64,000 bases of DNA from Adlercreutzia equolifaciens DSM 19450 (GCF_000478885.1 NC_022567.1:1736001-1800000); one strand, 5' to 3'; shown: positions 9,278-17,791, counted from the first letter of the stretch. Translations and numbers: made by a program. The notes: generated from the letters alone by a model not told the origin.

Positions 9278-10237
9278 ATGCGCACGAAGATCGCATCGAT
9301 GAAGTACCTTCTGTGCTTCATCGCAGCCGTCATGATGTTCGGATCGTCGGGCATCGTCGCCAGCACGCTGCCGCTGTCGGCCTTCGAGGTCTGTCTTATG
9401 CGCCTCATAATAGGCGCGCTGTTCATGGGCCTCATCTTCGTCGTCACCCGCCAGCGATTGCCCCGGCACATCGGCCGTCGCCAGTACCTGTTCGTGGCCC
9501 TCTCCGGCGCCTGCCTGGGCCTTGCCATGATGACCATTTTCACTGCCTACCGCCTGCTTGGCGTGGGCCTCGGCGCCGTTCTGGCCGCCACGGCCCCGGT
9601 CATCACCATGGCGCTGTCCCCCCTTCTGTTCAAGGAGCGCCTGCGGCTTCCCGTGGTGGTCGGGTTCGCCATTGTGGTCGGCGGTCTGCTTTTGCTGAAT
9701 GCGTCCGCCCTGGAGGGCACGCTGTCGGTTCCCGGCATCCTCATGGGACTCGCCGCGGCCGCCAGCACCGCTGGCATGGTCATCTTCAACAAGCTCGCCC
9801 GCGACATCACCGGCATCCCCTGCACCACCATCCAACTTGCCACGGCGGTGGCGGTGGCCCTCGCCGTGGCCGCGGCTGGCGAGGGCTTCGCCTTCATCGG
9901 CCGTATTCCCTTGAGCTCTTGGCCCACCGTCATTGCCCTGGGCGCCGTGTTCACCGCCCTGGCCTACTTCCTCTACTACCGGGCCATCGACCAGCTGCCC
10001 ATGCAGACCGTGTCGGTGTGCGCCTACGCCGAGCCGCTCACGGCCGTGGTGCTGGGGGCGCTCGTGCTCGGCGAGGTGATGACGCCCGTGCAGCTCGCCG
10101 GCGCCTGCTGCATCATCGGCGGCGCACTGCTCGGCGAGGCGCGCGCGAAACTGCCGGCCGCCCAGCGACGCCGGATGCGCCGCGCCTACGTGCGCCTCGT
10201 GCGCGCCCAGCGCCGCGTCCTGCACCACGCGGCCTAG
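9278..10237 (+). CDS. DMT-superfamily EamA-type transporter
   Basis: 319-residue membrane protein with ten predicted hydrophobic segments arranged as two EamA repeats, the standard fold of drug/metabolite exporters. The ATG at 9278 is chosen for its GAAGGAGAG ribosome site and because it starts exactly at the first hydrophobic segment. The same frame stays open about 250 bp further upstream, but that part crosses the LysR operator and start and is not protein-like. The substrate is unknown; relatives export amino acids or metabolites. Divergent from the LysR gene, which probably controls it. Confidence 0.88.
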   Translation: MRTKIASMKYLLCFIAAVMMFGSSGIVASTLPLSAFEVCLMRLIIGALFMGLIFVVTRQRLPRHIGRRQYLFVALSGACLGLAMMTIFTAYRLLGVGLGAVLAATAPVITMALSPLLFKERLRLPVVVGFAIVVGGLLLLNASALEGTLSVPGILMGLAAAASTAGMVIFNKLARDITGIPCTTIQLATAVAVALAVAAAGEGFAFIGRIPLSSWPTVIALGAVFTALAYFLYYRAIDQLPMQTVSVCAYAEPLTAVVLGALVLGEVMTPVQLAGACCIIGGALLGEARAKLPAAQRRRMRRAYVRLVRAQRRVLHHAA

Positions 10238-10287
10238 ACCTCGCCCGGCACCGCCCCGCGCCCCCGCGACACTCCGCGACATGAATC

Positions 10288-10321
10288 GGGCGTGGCAGCC
10301 TCTCGCCAAGCTGCCACGCCC
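10288..10321 (+). terminator. Stem-loop downstream of the EamA gene
   Basis: GGGCGTGGCAGC and GCTGCCACGCCC form a perfect 12-bp stem about 50 bp after the stop. No T-run follows, so it may be a Rho-assisted or processing hairpin. Confidence 0.55.
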
Positions 10322-10351
10322 TGCGACACAGACGGAAAATCGGCGGCCACC

Positions 10352-10581
10352 TGTCAAAAAAGCACATTTTCCAAGCTCGGACTGAGCTTGGCTCATAGGA
10401 CAAGCAAATGGGTACCGAGAAACACCAGGTCAGAGACTTTTGCATTTGCAACTTTCTCGAACCTTGATCTTCCGATTTGGAATATGTGAAAAAGTGGACT
10501 CATTTAGTTGGAAAATGTGCTTTTTTGTTCTCATGATTTTTGGCAGCAGCCGTTTCTGACCAAAAAATCACCTTTTCCAAC
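10352..10581. repeat. AT-rich intergenic repeat family, zone 2 (four copies)
   Basis: The TTGGAAAATGTG word of 1434-1662 recurs here at 10352-10374 (-), 10477-10494 (+, diverged), 10508-10530 (+) and 10557-10580 (-). The last two make an inverted pair of about 21-bp arms around a 33-bp loop. The zone fills the gap between the convergent EamA and hisI genes. No credible gene lies in 10238-10663. Confidence 0.8.
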
Positions 10582-10663
10582 TTCTGGGCATCGATTTCTG
10601 GAATCATCCAGCTAAAACATCTCTCGCACCTTCACTCGGCGAGCACAAAGCACGAGCAACCAG

Positions 10664-10987
10664 CTACTCTTCCAACATCGAGCGGTAGAAGCAGGTTCGC
10701 TCCCCCGTGTGGCAGGCGGGACCGGCCGGATGCACCAGCGCGAGCAGGGTATCGGCGTCGCAGTCGTAGCGCAGATCGACCAGCTTCTGGGTGTTGCCGC
10801 TGGTGGCGCCCTTGTGCCACAGCTCGCGCCGGCTACGGCTCCAGAACACGGTTTCGCCGCGCTCCAGCGTGAGCGCCAGCGACTCGGCGCTCATCCACGC
10901 CATCATGAGCACCTCGCCCGTATCGGCGTCCTGAACGATGCAGGGGACGAGCCCCGCCTCGTTGTACTTCAGCTCGGGAAGATTCAC
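10664..10987 (-). CDS. hisI: Phosphoribosyl-AMP cyclohydrolase
   Basis: Opens the purine ring of phosphoribosyl-AMP in the third step of histidine synthesis. The 107-residue protein has the family features [33 protein letters not shown] and the metal-binding cysteines in [14 protein letters not shown]. It is a stand-alone HisI domain without HisE. It is separated from the hisZG-hisF operon by about 2.6 kb of partly foreign-looking DNA, and it follows a small HTH gene at a 9-bp gap. No hisE is present in the window. Confidence 0.95.
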   Translation of the reverse strand: MNLPELKYNEAGLVPCIVQDADTGEVLMMAWMSAESLALTLERGETVFWSRSRRELWHKGATSGNTQKLVDLRYDCDADTLLALVHPAGPACHTGERTCFYRSMLEE

Positions 10988-10996
10988 CTCTCCTCC

Positions 10997-11290
10997 TTAG
11001 GGTAGCGTGACGAGCATGACCTTGATGTCGGCCTTGCGGAAGGCCGGACGCATGTACTCCGGATCGCACAGCTCGGGCAGCACCTGCTGCAGCGCGAGGA
11101 AGATATCGGCGGAAGGCGCGCGCGAGGCGTCCTCCAGCGCGTAAATCGTGCGCTCCGAGATCTTCATGCCCGTCTTCTCCTCCACCGCATCGGTGAGCTT
11201 CTTGCCCCGCGAGTACCCGTTGGCCAGCCGCGCCGCCTTCAGCAACGTCCCGTAGGCCTCCCAGTCGATAACGCTGTTCTCCTTAGCCAT
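10997..11290 (-). CDS. Small helix-turn-helix (XRE-like) protein
   Basis: 97 residues behind AGGAGA. The middle part (LLKAARLANGYSRGKKLTDA through SERTIYALEDASRAPSADI) resembles an XRE/Cro-type helix-turn-helix in which the residue pattern after the recognition helix is retained. The C-terminus is not recognised. It lies directly upstream of hisI, divergent from a toxin-antitoxin pair, and shares its AT-rich promoter region. It could regulate either neighbour; no specific role can be assigned. Confidence 0.6.
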   Translation of the reverse strand: MAKENSVIDWEAYGTLLKAARLANGYSRGKKLTDAVEEKTGMKISERTIYALEDASRAPSADIFLALQQVLPELCDPEYMRPAFRKADIKVMLVTLP

Positions 11291-11302
11291 TCAAATCTCC
11301 TA

Positions 11303-11378
11303 TTGCACTATAGTTCGTAACCTGCTAAAGTGATAGTTGCATTATAGTACATGACATTGCAAAGACATACCATATATG
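11303..11378. promoter_or_regulatory. Direct-repeat operator/promoter region between HTH gene and toxin-antitoxin pair
   Basis: TTGCACTATAGT (11303-11314) and TTGCATTATAGT (11337-11348) are 12-bp direct repeats spaced 34 bp start to start. They contain -10-like TATAGT on both strands. CATATATG (11371-11378) is a further palindrome near the toxin ribosome site. The arrangement is typical of autoregulated toxin-antitoxin promoters. Confidence 0.5.
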
Positions 11379-11394
11379 ATATAAAGGAGCAGAA

Positions 11395-11742
11395 ATGTTC
11401 GAGATCGAGTTCTATCGCACCAGAGAGGGCTCTTGCCCTATGGAAGCCTTTCTCGATTCACTCGACCAGAGAATGGCGATCAAGGCCCTCCAGGAACTGA
11501 CGCTTCTGTCGGAGAAAGGCACCGATTTGAGAGAGCCCCATTCCAAGTCGCTCGGCGAGGGCTTGTTCGAGTTGCGCATCAAAATCGGTTCGAACATTTC
11601 ACGATGCTTCTACTTCTTTCGAAGAGGCCGGAAGATCATCGTCACCAACGGTTTCGTGAAGAAGTCGCAGCGAACCCCGCTGAGAGAACTCAAGCGAGCG
11701 CGACTTTTCAAAAAAGATTGGGAGGAACGCTATGGCGACTAA
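11395..11742 (+). CDS. RelE/HigB-type toxin (Gp49-like family)
   Basis: 115-residue basic protein. The pattern FEIEFYRTREGSCPMEAFLDSL, followed by LGEGLFELRIK and a FYFFRRGRKIIVTNGFVKK core, matches the phage-derived Gp49/HigB-like group, whose members cleave ribosome-bound mRNA. The ATG has an AAGGAG site. The downstream antitoxin gene overlaps by 11 bp, which places toxin first as in higBA loci. Base composition is lower in GC than the flanking core genes, consistent with transfer. Confidence 0.85.
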   Translation: MFEIEFYRTREGSCPMEAFLDSLDQRMAIKALQELTLLSEKGTDLREPHSKSLGEGLFELRIKIGSNISRCFYFFRRGRKIIVTNGFVKKSQRTPLRELKRARLFKKDWEERYGD

Positions 11743-12013
11743 TGATGTTCAGCGCTACATCGAGCAGCGGAGCCAGCGCGACGAAGCATTCGCCCAAGCC
11801 TGGGAGGACGCCAAGCCTGAGTACGAAATCATGAAGCTCATTGTCGAAGGACGCCAAAGCTGTGGCCTCAGCCAACAAGAAGTAGCTGACCGCTGCGGCA
11901 TGAAACAATCCAACATAAGTCGGCTCGAGAACGGAAACGGCAACCCCACTATTTCGACGTTGCAAAAACTCGCTCACTGCTTCGGGAAGAAGCTCGAGAT
12001 TCGGTTCGTTTAA
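11732..12013 (+). CDS. HigA-type antitoxin, XRE family
   Basis: 93 residues. The C-terminal half is a clear Cro/C1 helix-turn-helix: GLSQQEVADRCGMKQSNISR followed by LENGNGNPTISTLQKLA. The N-terminal helices would bind the toxin. It overlaps the toxin gene by 11 bp and has its own GGGAGGAA ribosome site. As in the family, it likely neutralises the toxin and represses the shared promoter. Confidence 0.87.
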   Translation: MATNDVQRYIEQRSQRDEAFAQAWEDAKPEYEIMKLIVEGRQSCGLSQQEVADRCGMKQSNISRLENGNGNPTISTLQKLAHCFGKKLEIRFV

Positions 12014-12108
12014 GCCGAGCCGTCCGCTTATTTCAATGCTCTGTACGTGATGCGAACGAGAGCGCTCGTCGGTTCCCATTCTCCTTTCTCGAATCGAGAA
12101 TCAGCACT

Positions 12109-12132
12109 AACGGTTACCCTAAACGGTTACCC
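12109..12132. repeat. Paired direct repeat AACGGTTACCC
   Basis: Two exact 11-bp copies at 12109-12119 and 12122-12132 lie 13 bp apart in the AT-rich gap between the antitoxin and the lipoprotein gene. The spacing of slightly over one helical turn could suit a dimeric regulator. Function is unknown. Confidence 0.5.
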
Positions 12133-12277
12133 GCGCTACGCTCCCTTTCTTCAGCTCAAATCAATCTTGTCATGTCGTATATATCATGATATTCTCTTTG
12201 CTCATATAACTAGTAGCATAACGTAATATATGCGTGTACTTATTCGTGCATACAGATTATGTTAAGGAGGATCTTCT

Positions 12278-13459
12278 ATGGGGTTGCCGATTAACCGTTC
12301 AGCTGGAGCGATTGCAGGTGTTTCGCTATTGGGACTACTCTTGAGCATATCGCTCATCGCATGCTCTTCCACCAAAGAGCATGCGATGGAGGAAAATGAG
12401 CTTCCAGCAACTTCTAGTATCGACCAAGCTGAGTCTCTCCCCATAGGAGACAACGGACAAACTACCACAGTTGAATTATACGGCATCAATGTACCAATAG
12501 GCGAAGATTGGCAGAACGATGGTGACAGAGGAACCGACGGCTTGTGGTATGCCTCTGGATACAGCTCAAATGCGCAAGTTTGCGTTCAAGAGAACTCGAT
12601 GGATAATATGCCAATAGAAGAATGCGAACTGTCTTTGGAAGAGTTCTGCGACGGAATACTCGCGGAATACACGAATCCAGAAGTAAACATCAGTCAAAAC
12701 ATCTGCTCCATTCAGGGTATTAGTTGCAGGATCGCTTCTGCCTCTAATGCAAACATTAATGGAGATTTATACAACTTATGCATTCTCGTATTGCCCAGTG
12801 AGAACAAAATCGTTTCCCTGTTTTATGCGATAGATGCAGCAACTGGAACAGAAGGCTGCTGGTATCTTGAGAGCCTTGCTCGCCAAACCACATACACTAA
12901 AGATGAATTGACTATTATTCAGAACGCAATGCAAGAACGGCGAGAGGAAGAAGAGGCGAAAGCGAAAACGGAGGCAGAGGAGAAGGCCGCTCGCGAAGCG
13001 CTTGCCAACGCTATCCATCCCGCCGGCACGTATAAGGTGGGGGAAGACATACCGGCAGGCGAGTACAAGCTGGAATCCTCCGGCAAAGGAGGGTATTACT
13101 GTGTGTACCCAGATACAAGCAAATCCGAGATTCTTGAAAACGACAATTTCTCCAGTGTAAACTATATAAATCTGGAAGATGGTCAGTGCATCGAGCTATC
13201 ACGTTGTTCCATGGTCGAAATCGCTTATGCCACACCAACAAGCACACCGAGCGGAGACGGGATGTACAAAATCGGATTCGACATCCCCGCTGGAGAGTAC
13301 AAGCTTTCCGCAACCGACGATCGCGGATATTACTGCATCTACGACAATTCCTCTGTCACCCGCGATATTCAGGAGAATGACAATTTTGAGGGAACGACAT
13401 ATTGCACCGTAAGCAACAGCCAGTATCTCGTCGTCAGCAGAGCAGAAATCATACTTTAG
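12278..13459 (+). CDS. Putative lipoprotein with two C-terminal repeats
   Basis: 393 residues. A short signal peptide ends in the lipobox LIAC with Cys29 as the lipid-attachment site, so it should be anchored outside the membrane. An uncharacterised domain follows, then a charged coiled-coil-like stretch (about 225-245). Two copies of a ~55-residue repeat follow; they share YK(V/I)G.DIPAGEYKL, GYYC(V/I)Y and ENDNF. Strong AAGGAGG site. Its GC content is clearly lower than that of the flanking his genes, suggesting acquisition. The repeats resemble domains found in Gram-positive surface proteins, but no function can be stated. Confidence 0.75.
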   Translation: MGLPINRSAGAIAGVSLLGLLLSISLIACSSTKEHAMEENELPATSSIDQAESLPIGDNGQTTTVELYGINVPIGEDWQNDGDRGTDGLWYASGYSSNAQVCVQENSMDNMPIEECELSLEEFCDGILAEYTNPEVNISQNICSIQGISCRIASASNANINGDLYNLCILVLPSENKIVSLFYAIDAATGTEGCWYLESLARQTTYTKDELTIIQNAMQERREEEEAKAKTEAEEKAAREALANAIHPAGTYKVGEDIPAGEYKLESSGKGGYYCVYPDTSKSEILENDNFSSVNYINLEDGQCIELSRCSMVEIAYATPTSTPSGDGMYKIGFDIPAGEYKLSATDDRGYYCIYDNSSVTRDIQENDNFEGTTYCTVSNSQYLVVSRAEIIL

Positions 13460-13585
13460 ATAAATAAAGTAATCTTTGTGCGTGTATAATTCGAAATGGT
13501 AAGCAGCTATCACATGAAGCGCTGAGGGATCTCGATCTAAATGCGGTCAGAAACCAGTATAAATCGAAACGGATCTTAAACGCGT

Positions 13586-14350
13586 CTACAGCCGCACGGG
13601 GATGCCGGCGTCTCGCATGGATTCCTTTACTTGGCGCACGGTGAGCTCGCCGAAGTGGAAGACGCTGGCGGCGAGCACGGCGTCGGCCTCGCCCTCGATG
13701 ATGCCCTCGGCGAAGTGCTCGAGCTTGCCCACGCCGCCGCTGGCGATGACGGGGATGTCCACGGCCCGGGCCACGGAGCGCGTCAGGTGACAGTCGAAGC
13801 CGTCGCGGCTGCCGTCGCGATCCATGGAGGTGAGCAGGATCTCCCCCGCTCCGCGCCGGGCCGCCTCGCGCGCCCATTCGATGGCGTCGATATGAGTGTT
13901 CTTGCGGCCACCGGCCACGTAGACCTCCCACTTGTTGGGATTGCCGGGCACCGCTTTCGCGTCGATGGCGCACAGAATCGCCTGAGTGCCGAAGGCCCGG
14001 GCCGCATCGGTGATGAGCTGAGGGTTCGTCACGGCCGCCGAGTTCACCGACACCTTGTCGGCGCCGGCGGCGATCATCTTGCGAATATCGGCCACGCTGC
14101 GGAAGCCGCCGCCCACGCAGTATGGGAGGTGCAGCTCGGCCGAGGCGTGGCTCGCGAGCTCCACCGTGGTGGCGCGGTCGTCGCTCGTGGCGGTGATGTC
14201 CAAAAAAATCACCTCGTCGGCCTTCTGCTCGTCGTAGGCACGGGCCAGCTCGATGGGGTCGCCCGCATCGCGCAGCCCCACGAAGTTCACGCCCTTCACG
14301 ACGCGGCCGTCCTTTACGTCCAGGCAGGGGATTACTCTCTTTGTCAGCAT
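13586..14350 (-). CDS. hisF: Imidazole glycerol phosphate synthase, cyclase subunit
   Basis: Works with HisH: ammonia from HisH is used on PRFAR to form imidazole glycerol phosphate and AICAR. The 254-residue (beta/alpha)8 barrel has the catalytic Asp near residue 11 in [13 protein letters not shown] and the second catalytic Asp in TSMDRDGS, plus the phosphate loops VGGGFRS and ASGGVGK. It is the last gene of the operon and is separated from hisA by 233 bp that hold a structured repeat. The ribosome site before its ATG is weak (AGGTTGACAAAAG). Confidence 0.97.
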   Translation of the reverse strand: MLTKRVIPCLDVKDGRVVKGVNFVGLRDAGDPIELARAYDEQKADEVIFLDITATSDDRATTVELASHASAELHLPYCVGGGFRSVADIRKMIAAGADKVSVNSAAVTNPQLITDAARAFGTQAILCAIDAKAVPGNPNKWEVYVAGGRKNTHIDAIEWAREAARRGAGEILLTSMDRDGSRDGFDCHLTRSVARAVDIPVIASGGVGKLEHFAEGIIEGEADAVLAASVFHFGELTVRQVKESMRDAGIPVRL

Positions 14351-14371
14351 CTTTTGTCAACCTGTCCGTCA

Positions 14372-14507
14372 GCGAACCAGACGGTATTGCGATTCGCTCA
14401 GACAGTCCTCGCTGGTATCGAAGGCGTCAGGGCTAACCGCTCCCCATCGTTTATCGCCTTCGATACCATCTGCGGAACTCGCTCGGTCGCAACACCGTCT
14501 GTTTCGC
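14372..14507 (-). repeat. Structured repeat element, copy A
   Basis: Read on the minus strand: outer stem (14489-14507 with 14372-14390, 17 of 19 positions complementary), then loop strand GACCGAGCGAGTTCCGCAG (14470-14488). The inner stem is GGTATCGAAGGCG (14455-14467 with 14414-14426, 13 of 13). The second loop strand ends GGACTGTCTGAGCGAATC (14391-14408). The same two loop strands occur at 37470-37567 between unrelated stem sequences. It lies between hisA and hisF, in the direction of transcription. Confidence 0.85.
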
Positions 14508-14531
14508 CGACTACTCTCACTCTCTCGATAA

Positions 14532-14550
14532 GATTCGCTCGGTCAAGGCA
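14532..14550 (-). repeat. Probable deletion derivative of the structured element
   Basis: On the minus strand GCCTTGACCGAGCGAATC joins the first part of one conserved loop strand (GACCGAGCGA) to the last part of the other (GAGCGAATC). This is as expected if recombination between their shared GAGCGA removed the inner hairpin. GCCTTGACCGAGCGA also matches the flank and loop of copy B. Confidence 0.55.
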
Positions 14551-14583
14551 CCCGGCATCGCCCGGGCTACTCTTCCTTGTTTG

Positions 14584-15375
14584 CTAGCTTTCCAACTCTT
14601 CGATGGTCAGGGGACGCCCCTCCTCTTCCAACTGATCGGACAGGTGGAAGGTGCCGTCGCACGCCGCGACGCCGTCGGCCACGGTAAGGGTGCCCTCGTA
14701 GATGGCCCGACCGGTAATGACGCCCTCCACGGCGTCGGCGATGGGAGCCAGCGCCCGGATGTCAGCCGCGGTGGCAATGCCGCCGGAAACGATGACCGGG
14801 TTGCCGAAGGCGGCGGCCATCTTCGCGTAGGCGTCGTTCTCCACGCCGGTCTGCATGCCGTCGCGGGCAATGTCGGTGTAGACGAGGTGCTCGTACCCCA
14901 TCGCCGCCATGCGGCGGGCCAGGTCGGCGGCAGCCACGCCCGAGCCCTCCGTCCAGCCGGCCACGGCGGCCTCGCCGGCCTTCGCGTCGATGCCGGCAAC
15001 CAGGGCATCGGGGCCGAACTTCTCCATGGCCGCCTGGGCGAAATCGGGGTCGCGCACGAGCGCGGTGCCTAGAATAACCCGGGTCGCGCCGGCGTCGAGC
15101 AGGCGATCGGCGGCCTCGAGCGAGCGCACGCCGCCGCCTACCTCCACTTTCAGGCTCGTGCGCGCCAAAATCGCGCGCACCACTTCCAGGTTGTCGGGAT
15201 TGCCGGACTTCGCGCCATCCAGATCGACCACATGAAGCCATGTCGCACCGGCCTCCTCGAACAGCTGGGCCTGATACGCCGGATCGTCGTTGTACACGGT
15301 GACGGCATCGTAGTCTCCCTTGGCCAGACGCACCGCGCGCCCGTCCAAAAGATCGATGGCAGGAAGAAGGTACAT
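14584..15375 (-). CDS. hisA: ProFAR isomerase
   Basis: Amadori isomerase converting ProFAR to PRFAR in histidine synthesis. The 263-residue (beta/alpha)8 barrel is homologous to HisF. It has the catalytic Asp in LLPAIDLLDGRAVRL, VEVGGGVRS for the first phosphate site, the second Asp in YTDIARDGMQTG, and VSGGIAT and GVITGRAIYEG for the second phosphate site. The ATG is preceded by AAGGAG and lies 2 bp after the hisH stop, so the two are tightly coupled. Confidence 0.96.
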   Translation of the reverse strand: MYLLPAIDLLDGRAVRLAKGDYDAVTVYNDDPAYQAQLFEEAGATWLHVVDLDGAKSGNPDNLEVVRAILARTSLKVEVGGGVRSLEAADRLLDAGATRVILGTALVRDPDFAQAAMEKFGPDALVAGIDAKAGEAAVAGWTEGSGVAAADLARRMAAMGYEHLVYTDIARDGMQTGVENDAYAKMAAAFGNPVIVSGGIATAADIRALAPIADAVEGVITGRAIYEGTLTVADGVAACDGTFHLSDQLEEEGRPLTIEELES

Positions 15376-15377
15376 GG

Positions 15378-16082
15378 CTACTCCTTTGACGCGACGGGGT
15401 TTTCCGCCACCTTATCAGCGTGCGCGCTGTCGGCGCGCGCGGCTCGTGCAATGGTTGCGAAGTTGGCAAGCAGGCGCGCGCCCGCATCCGAGCTCTTCTC
15501 CGGATGGAACTGCACGCCGAAGACGGGACGGCCCGGCACCTGCACGGCGCAGGGGAAGGTCACCGAGTGCACCGTCTCGGCAATGGTGGCCGCGCTCGGC
15601 GGCGCCACGAAGCTGTGGGTGAAGTAGAAAAACTCGCCGGGCGCAATTCCGTCGAACAGCGAATTCGGCTCGGAGAACTCCACAGAGTTCCATCCCACAT
15701 GGGGCACTTTGTAGGCGCGGCCGGCAGCGTCGGTGCGGGGCATGGCGTCTACCACGCCCTCGATGAAGCCGAGGCCGCGCGGCAGCGGACCGTCAACGGG
15801 CGCGTGCTCGGTGCCCGCCTCGAACATGAGGTGCATCCCTAAGCAGATGCCCAAAAACGGCGCACCGCCGGCCACCGCCACGTGCACCGCCTCCATCTGG
15901 CCCATCTCCTCCATGGACGCGGCGGCATCGGCGAAGGCTCCCACGCCGGGCAGCACCACGGCGTCGGCCGCGCGGATGACATCCGCCTTATCGGTCACGA
16001 CGACGTCTGCCCCCGCGCCTACAAGTCCCCGCTCCACCGAGAGCAGGTTCCCCTTGTGATAGTCGACAATGACGATGCTCAC
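15378..16082 (-). CDS. hisH: Imidazole glycerol phosphate synthase, glutamine amidotransferase subunit
   Basis: Class I amidotransferase that supplies ammonia to HisF. The 234 residues contain the oxyanion strand PGVGAF, the nucleophile Cys in FLGICLGMHLMFE, and the His-Glu pair in GVQFHPEKS. The GTG at 16082 is chosen because it gives a GTGA overlap with the hisB stop. The frame runs on upstream, but inside hisB. Confidence 0.96.
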   Translation of the reverse strand: MSIVIVDYHKGNLLSVERGLVGAGADVVVTDKADVIRAADAVVLPGVGAFADAAASMEEMGQMEAVHVAVAGGAPFLGICLGMHLMFEAGTEHAPVDGPLPRGLGFIEGVVDAMPRTDAAGRAYKVPHVGWNSVEFSEPNSLFDGIAPGEFFYFTHSFVAPPSAATIAETVHSVTFPCAVQVPGRPVFGVQFHPEKSSDAGARLLANFATIARAARADSAHADKVAENPVASKE

Positions 16083-16669
16083 AGAACCCCCTTCGTGGAA
16101 GGAACCGCGCCGCCCAAGGCCGGGTCGACGGCCACGGCCTGGCGCAGGGCGCGGCCTGCCGCCTTGAAGGCGGCCTCGAAGATGTGGTGCACGTTGTCGC
16201 CGGCGAGCTGCCGGATGTGCAGGGTGATGCCCGCGTTGGCCGCGAGCGCGATGAAGAACTCCCGGGCGAGCTGGGTGTCGAAATCGCCCACCATGCCGAA
16301 GGGCACCTCCACATCCCAGTGCAGCTGCCCACGCCCGGAGATATCCAGGGCCGCCAGCACCAGCGCCTCGTCCATCGGCACGAACGCGCTGCCGAACCGC
16401 TCGATGCCGGCCTTCTCTCCCAAGGCCTCGGCCAAAGCGCGCCCCAGCACGATGCCCGTGTCCTCCACCGTGTGGTGGCCGTCCACATGCAAGTCGCCGC
16501 GCACCGACACCTTCAGATCGAAGCGGCCGTGACGCGCGAAGGCGCACAGCATGTGGTCGAAGAACCCGATGCCGCTTGCCACGTCCGCGCGTCCCGCGCC
16601 GTCCAGGTTCACCGTGACCTCGATGCGCGTCTCCGCCGTCTCGCGGAGGATGGTGGCCTCTCTCGTCAT
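16079..16669 (-). CDS. hisB: Imidazoleglycerol-phosphate dehydratase
   Basis: Dehydrates imidazole glycerol phosphate to imidazole acetol phosphate using two manganese ions. The 196-residue monofunctional form has the metal-binding motifs FFDHML, DGHHTVED, and DNVHHIFEAAFKA. No phosphatase domain is fused, so histidinol phosphatase must be encoded elsewhere. It has a GAAGGAG site, begins 12 bp after hisC and ends in a GTGA overlap with hisH. Confidence 0.97.
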   Translation of the reverse strand: MTREATILRETAETRIEVTVNLDGAGRADVASGIGFFDHMLCAFARHGRFDLKVSVRGDLHVDGHHTVEDTGIVLGRALAEALGEKAGIERFGSAFVPMDEALVLAALDISGRGQLHWDVEVPFGMVGDFDTQLAREFFIALAANAGITLHIRQLAGDNVHHIFEAAFKAAGRALRQAVAVDPALGGAVPSTKGVL

Positions 16670-16681
16670 TGCTCTCCTTCC

Positions 16682-17791
16682 CTATTGCATAGCCCGCGCG
16701 CGCCGCTCGCGGCTCTCGGACAGAAAGTCGCGCAGCCCGCGGATGAACGCGTCGTTCTGCTCCGGCGTGCCGATGGTCGCCCGCAGACAGCCCTCGAGCA
16801 TGGGGGCGCTGCTGAAATCGCGCACGAGCACGCCGCGGTCGTACAGGTACTGCCAGGCCGCCCCGGCATCTTCCATCGAGAACAGAATCCAGTTGGAATC
16901 CGACGGGTAGGCGGTCACGCCGGGCAGGGTGCGCAGCGCCTCCATGACGCGGCCCCGCTCCTCGATGATCTCGCGGATGCCCGGCTCGAAGCGGGCGCGG
17001 TTCTCGAAGACCACCTCTCCTATGGCCTGGGAGACGGCGTCCACGGAATAGGGCTGGCGCACCTTGCACAGCTCCTCGATGACCGGCGCGTTCGCCAAAA
17101 CGTAGCCCAGGCGCACGCCCGCCAGCGAGAACGCCTTCGAGAACGTGCGCAGGATGGCGAGATTCTCGTGGGTCGCCAGCAAAGGGCGCACCGTGGCGCG
17201 CGAGAACTCGAAGTAGGCCTCGTCCACCAGCACGAGCGCATCGGTGGCGTCGAGCAGCTCTTCGATGAACGCCGTGGACGCCCTCTGGCCCGTGGGGTTG
17301 TTCGGGCTCGTTACGATGACGAAATCGATGTCGCCCTTCCCCACGCGCTCAAGCACCGCCGTTTCGTCGATGGAGAAGTCGGCCCGACGCGGCACATCCA
17401 CGCAGTGGGTGTTCGTGAGCCGTGCGTTGGCCGCGTACACCGAGAAGGTCGGGGGCAGGTTCAGGAAGCTGCGCCCCGGTCCGCCCCAAGCGAGGGCCAC
17501 ATCGAACAAAAGCTCGTCGCCGCCGTTGCCCAGAAGGACATTGGCGCGGTCGAGCCCGTTGGCCTCGGCGATAAGATCGCGCAGGCGATTGGCCAGAGGA
17601 TCGGGGTAGCGGTTCAGAGGCACCTGGGCGATGCGGCGCGCGATGGCGGCGCGCACCTCGGCGTCCACGTCGCGCGGATTCTCGTTGGCCGACAGGTACG
17701 CCTCGGCCGGCAGGTACTTCGGATCGTAGGGAACGAGCCCCTCAAGCTGGGGCGCCGACGCGCGAACCTTATTCACCGCGCGCCTCGCCAT
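16682..17791 (-). CDS. hisC: Histidinol-phosphate aminotransferase
   Basis: PLP enzyme that transfers an amino group from glutamate to imidazole acetol phosphate. The motifs are LSANENP near the N-terminus, LGNGGDEL, SPNNPTGQ, LVDEAYFEF, and the PLP-lysine context RTFSKAFSLAGVRLGY. The ATG at 17791 overlaps the hisD end by 23 bp. A GTG at 17776 is a possible alternative with a smaller overlap. With the chosen start it is 369 residues, normal for the family. Confidence 0.94.
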   Translation of the reverse strand: MARRAVNKVRASAPQLEGLVPYDPKYLPAEAYLSANENPRDVDAEVRAAIARRIAQVPLNRYPDPLANRLRDLIAEANGLDRANVLLGNGGDELLFDVALAWGGPGRSFLNLPPTFSVYAANARLTNTHCVDVPRRADFSIDETAVLERVGKGDIDFVIVTSPNNPTGQRASTAFIEELLDATDALVLVDEAYFEFSRATVRPLLATHENLAILRTFSKAFSLAGVRLGYVLANAPVIEELCKVRQPYSVDAVSQAIGEVVFENRARFEPGIREIIEERGRVMEALRTLPGVTAYPSDSNWILFSMEDAGAAWQYLYDRGVLVRDFSSAPMLEGCLRATIGTPEQNDAFIRGLRDFLSESRERRARAMQ

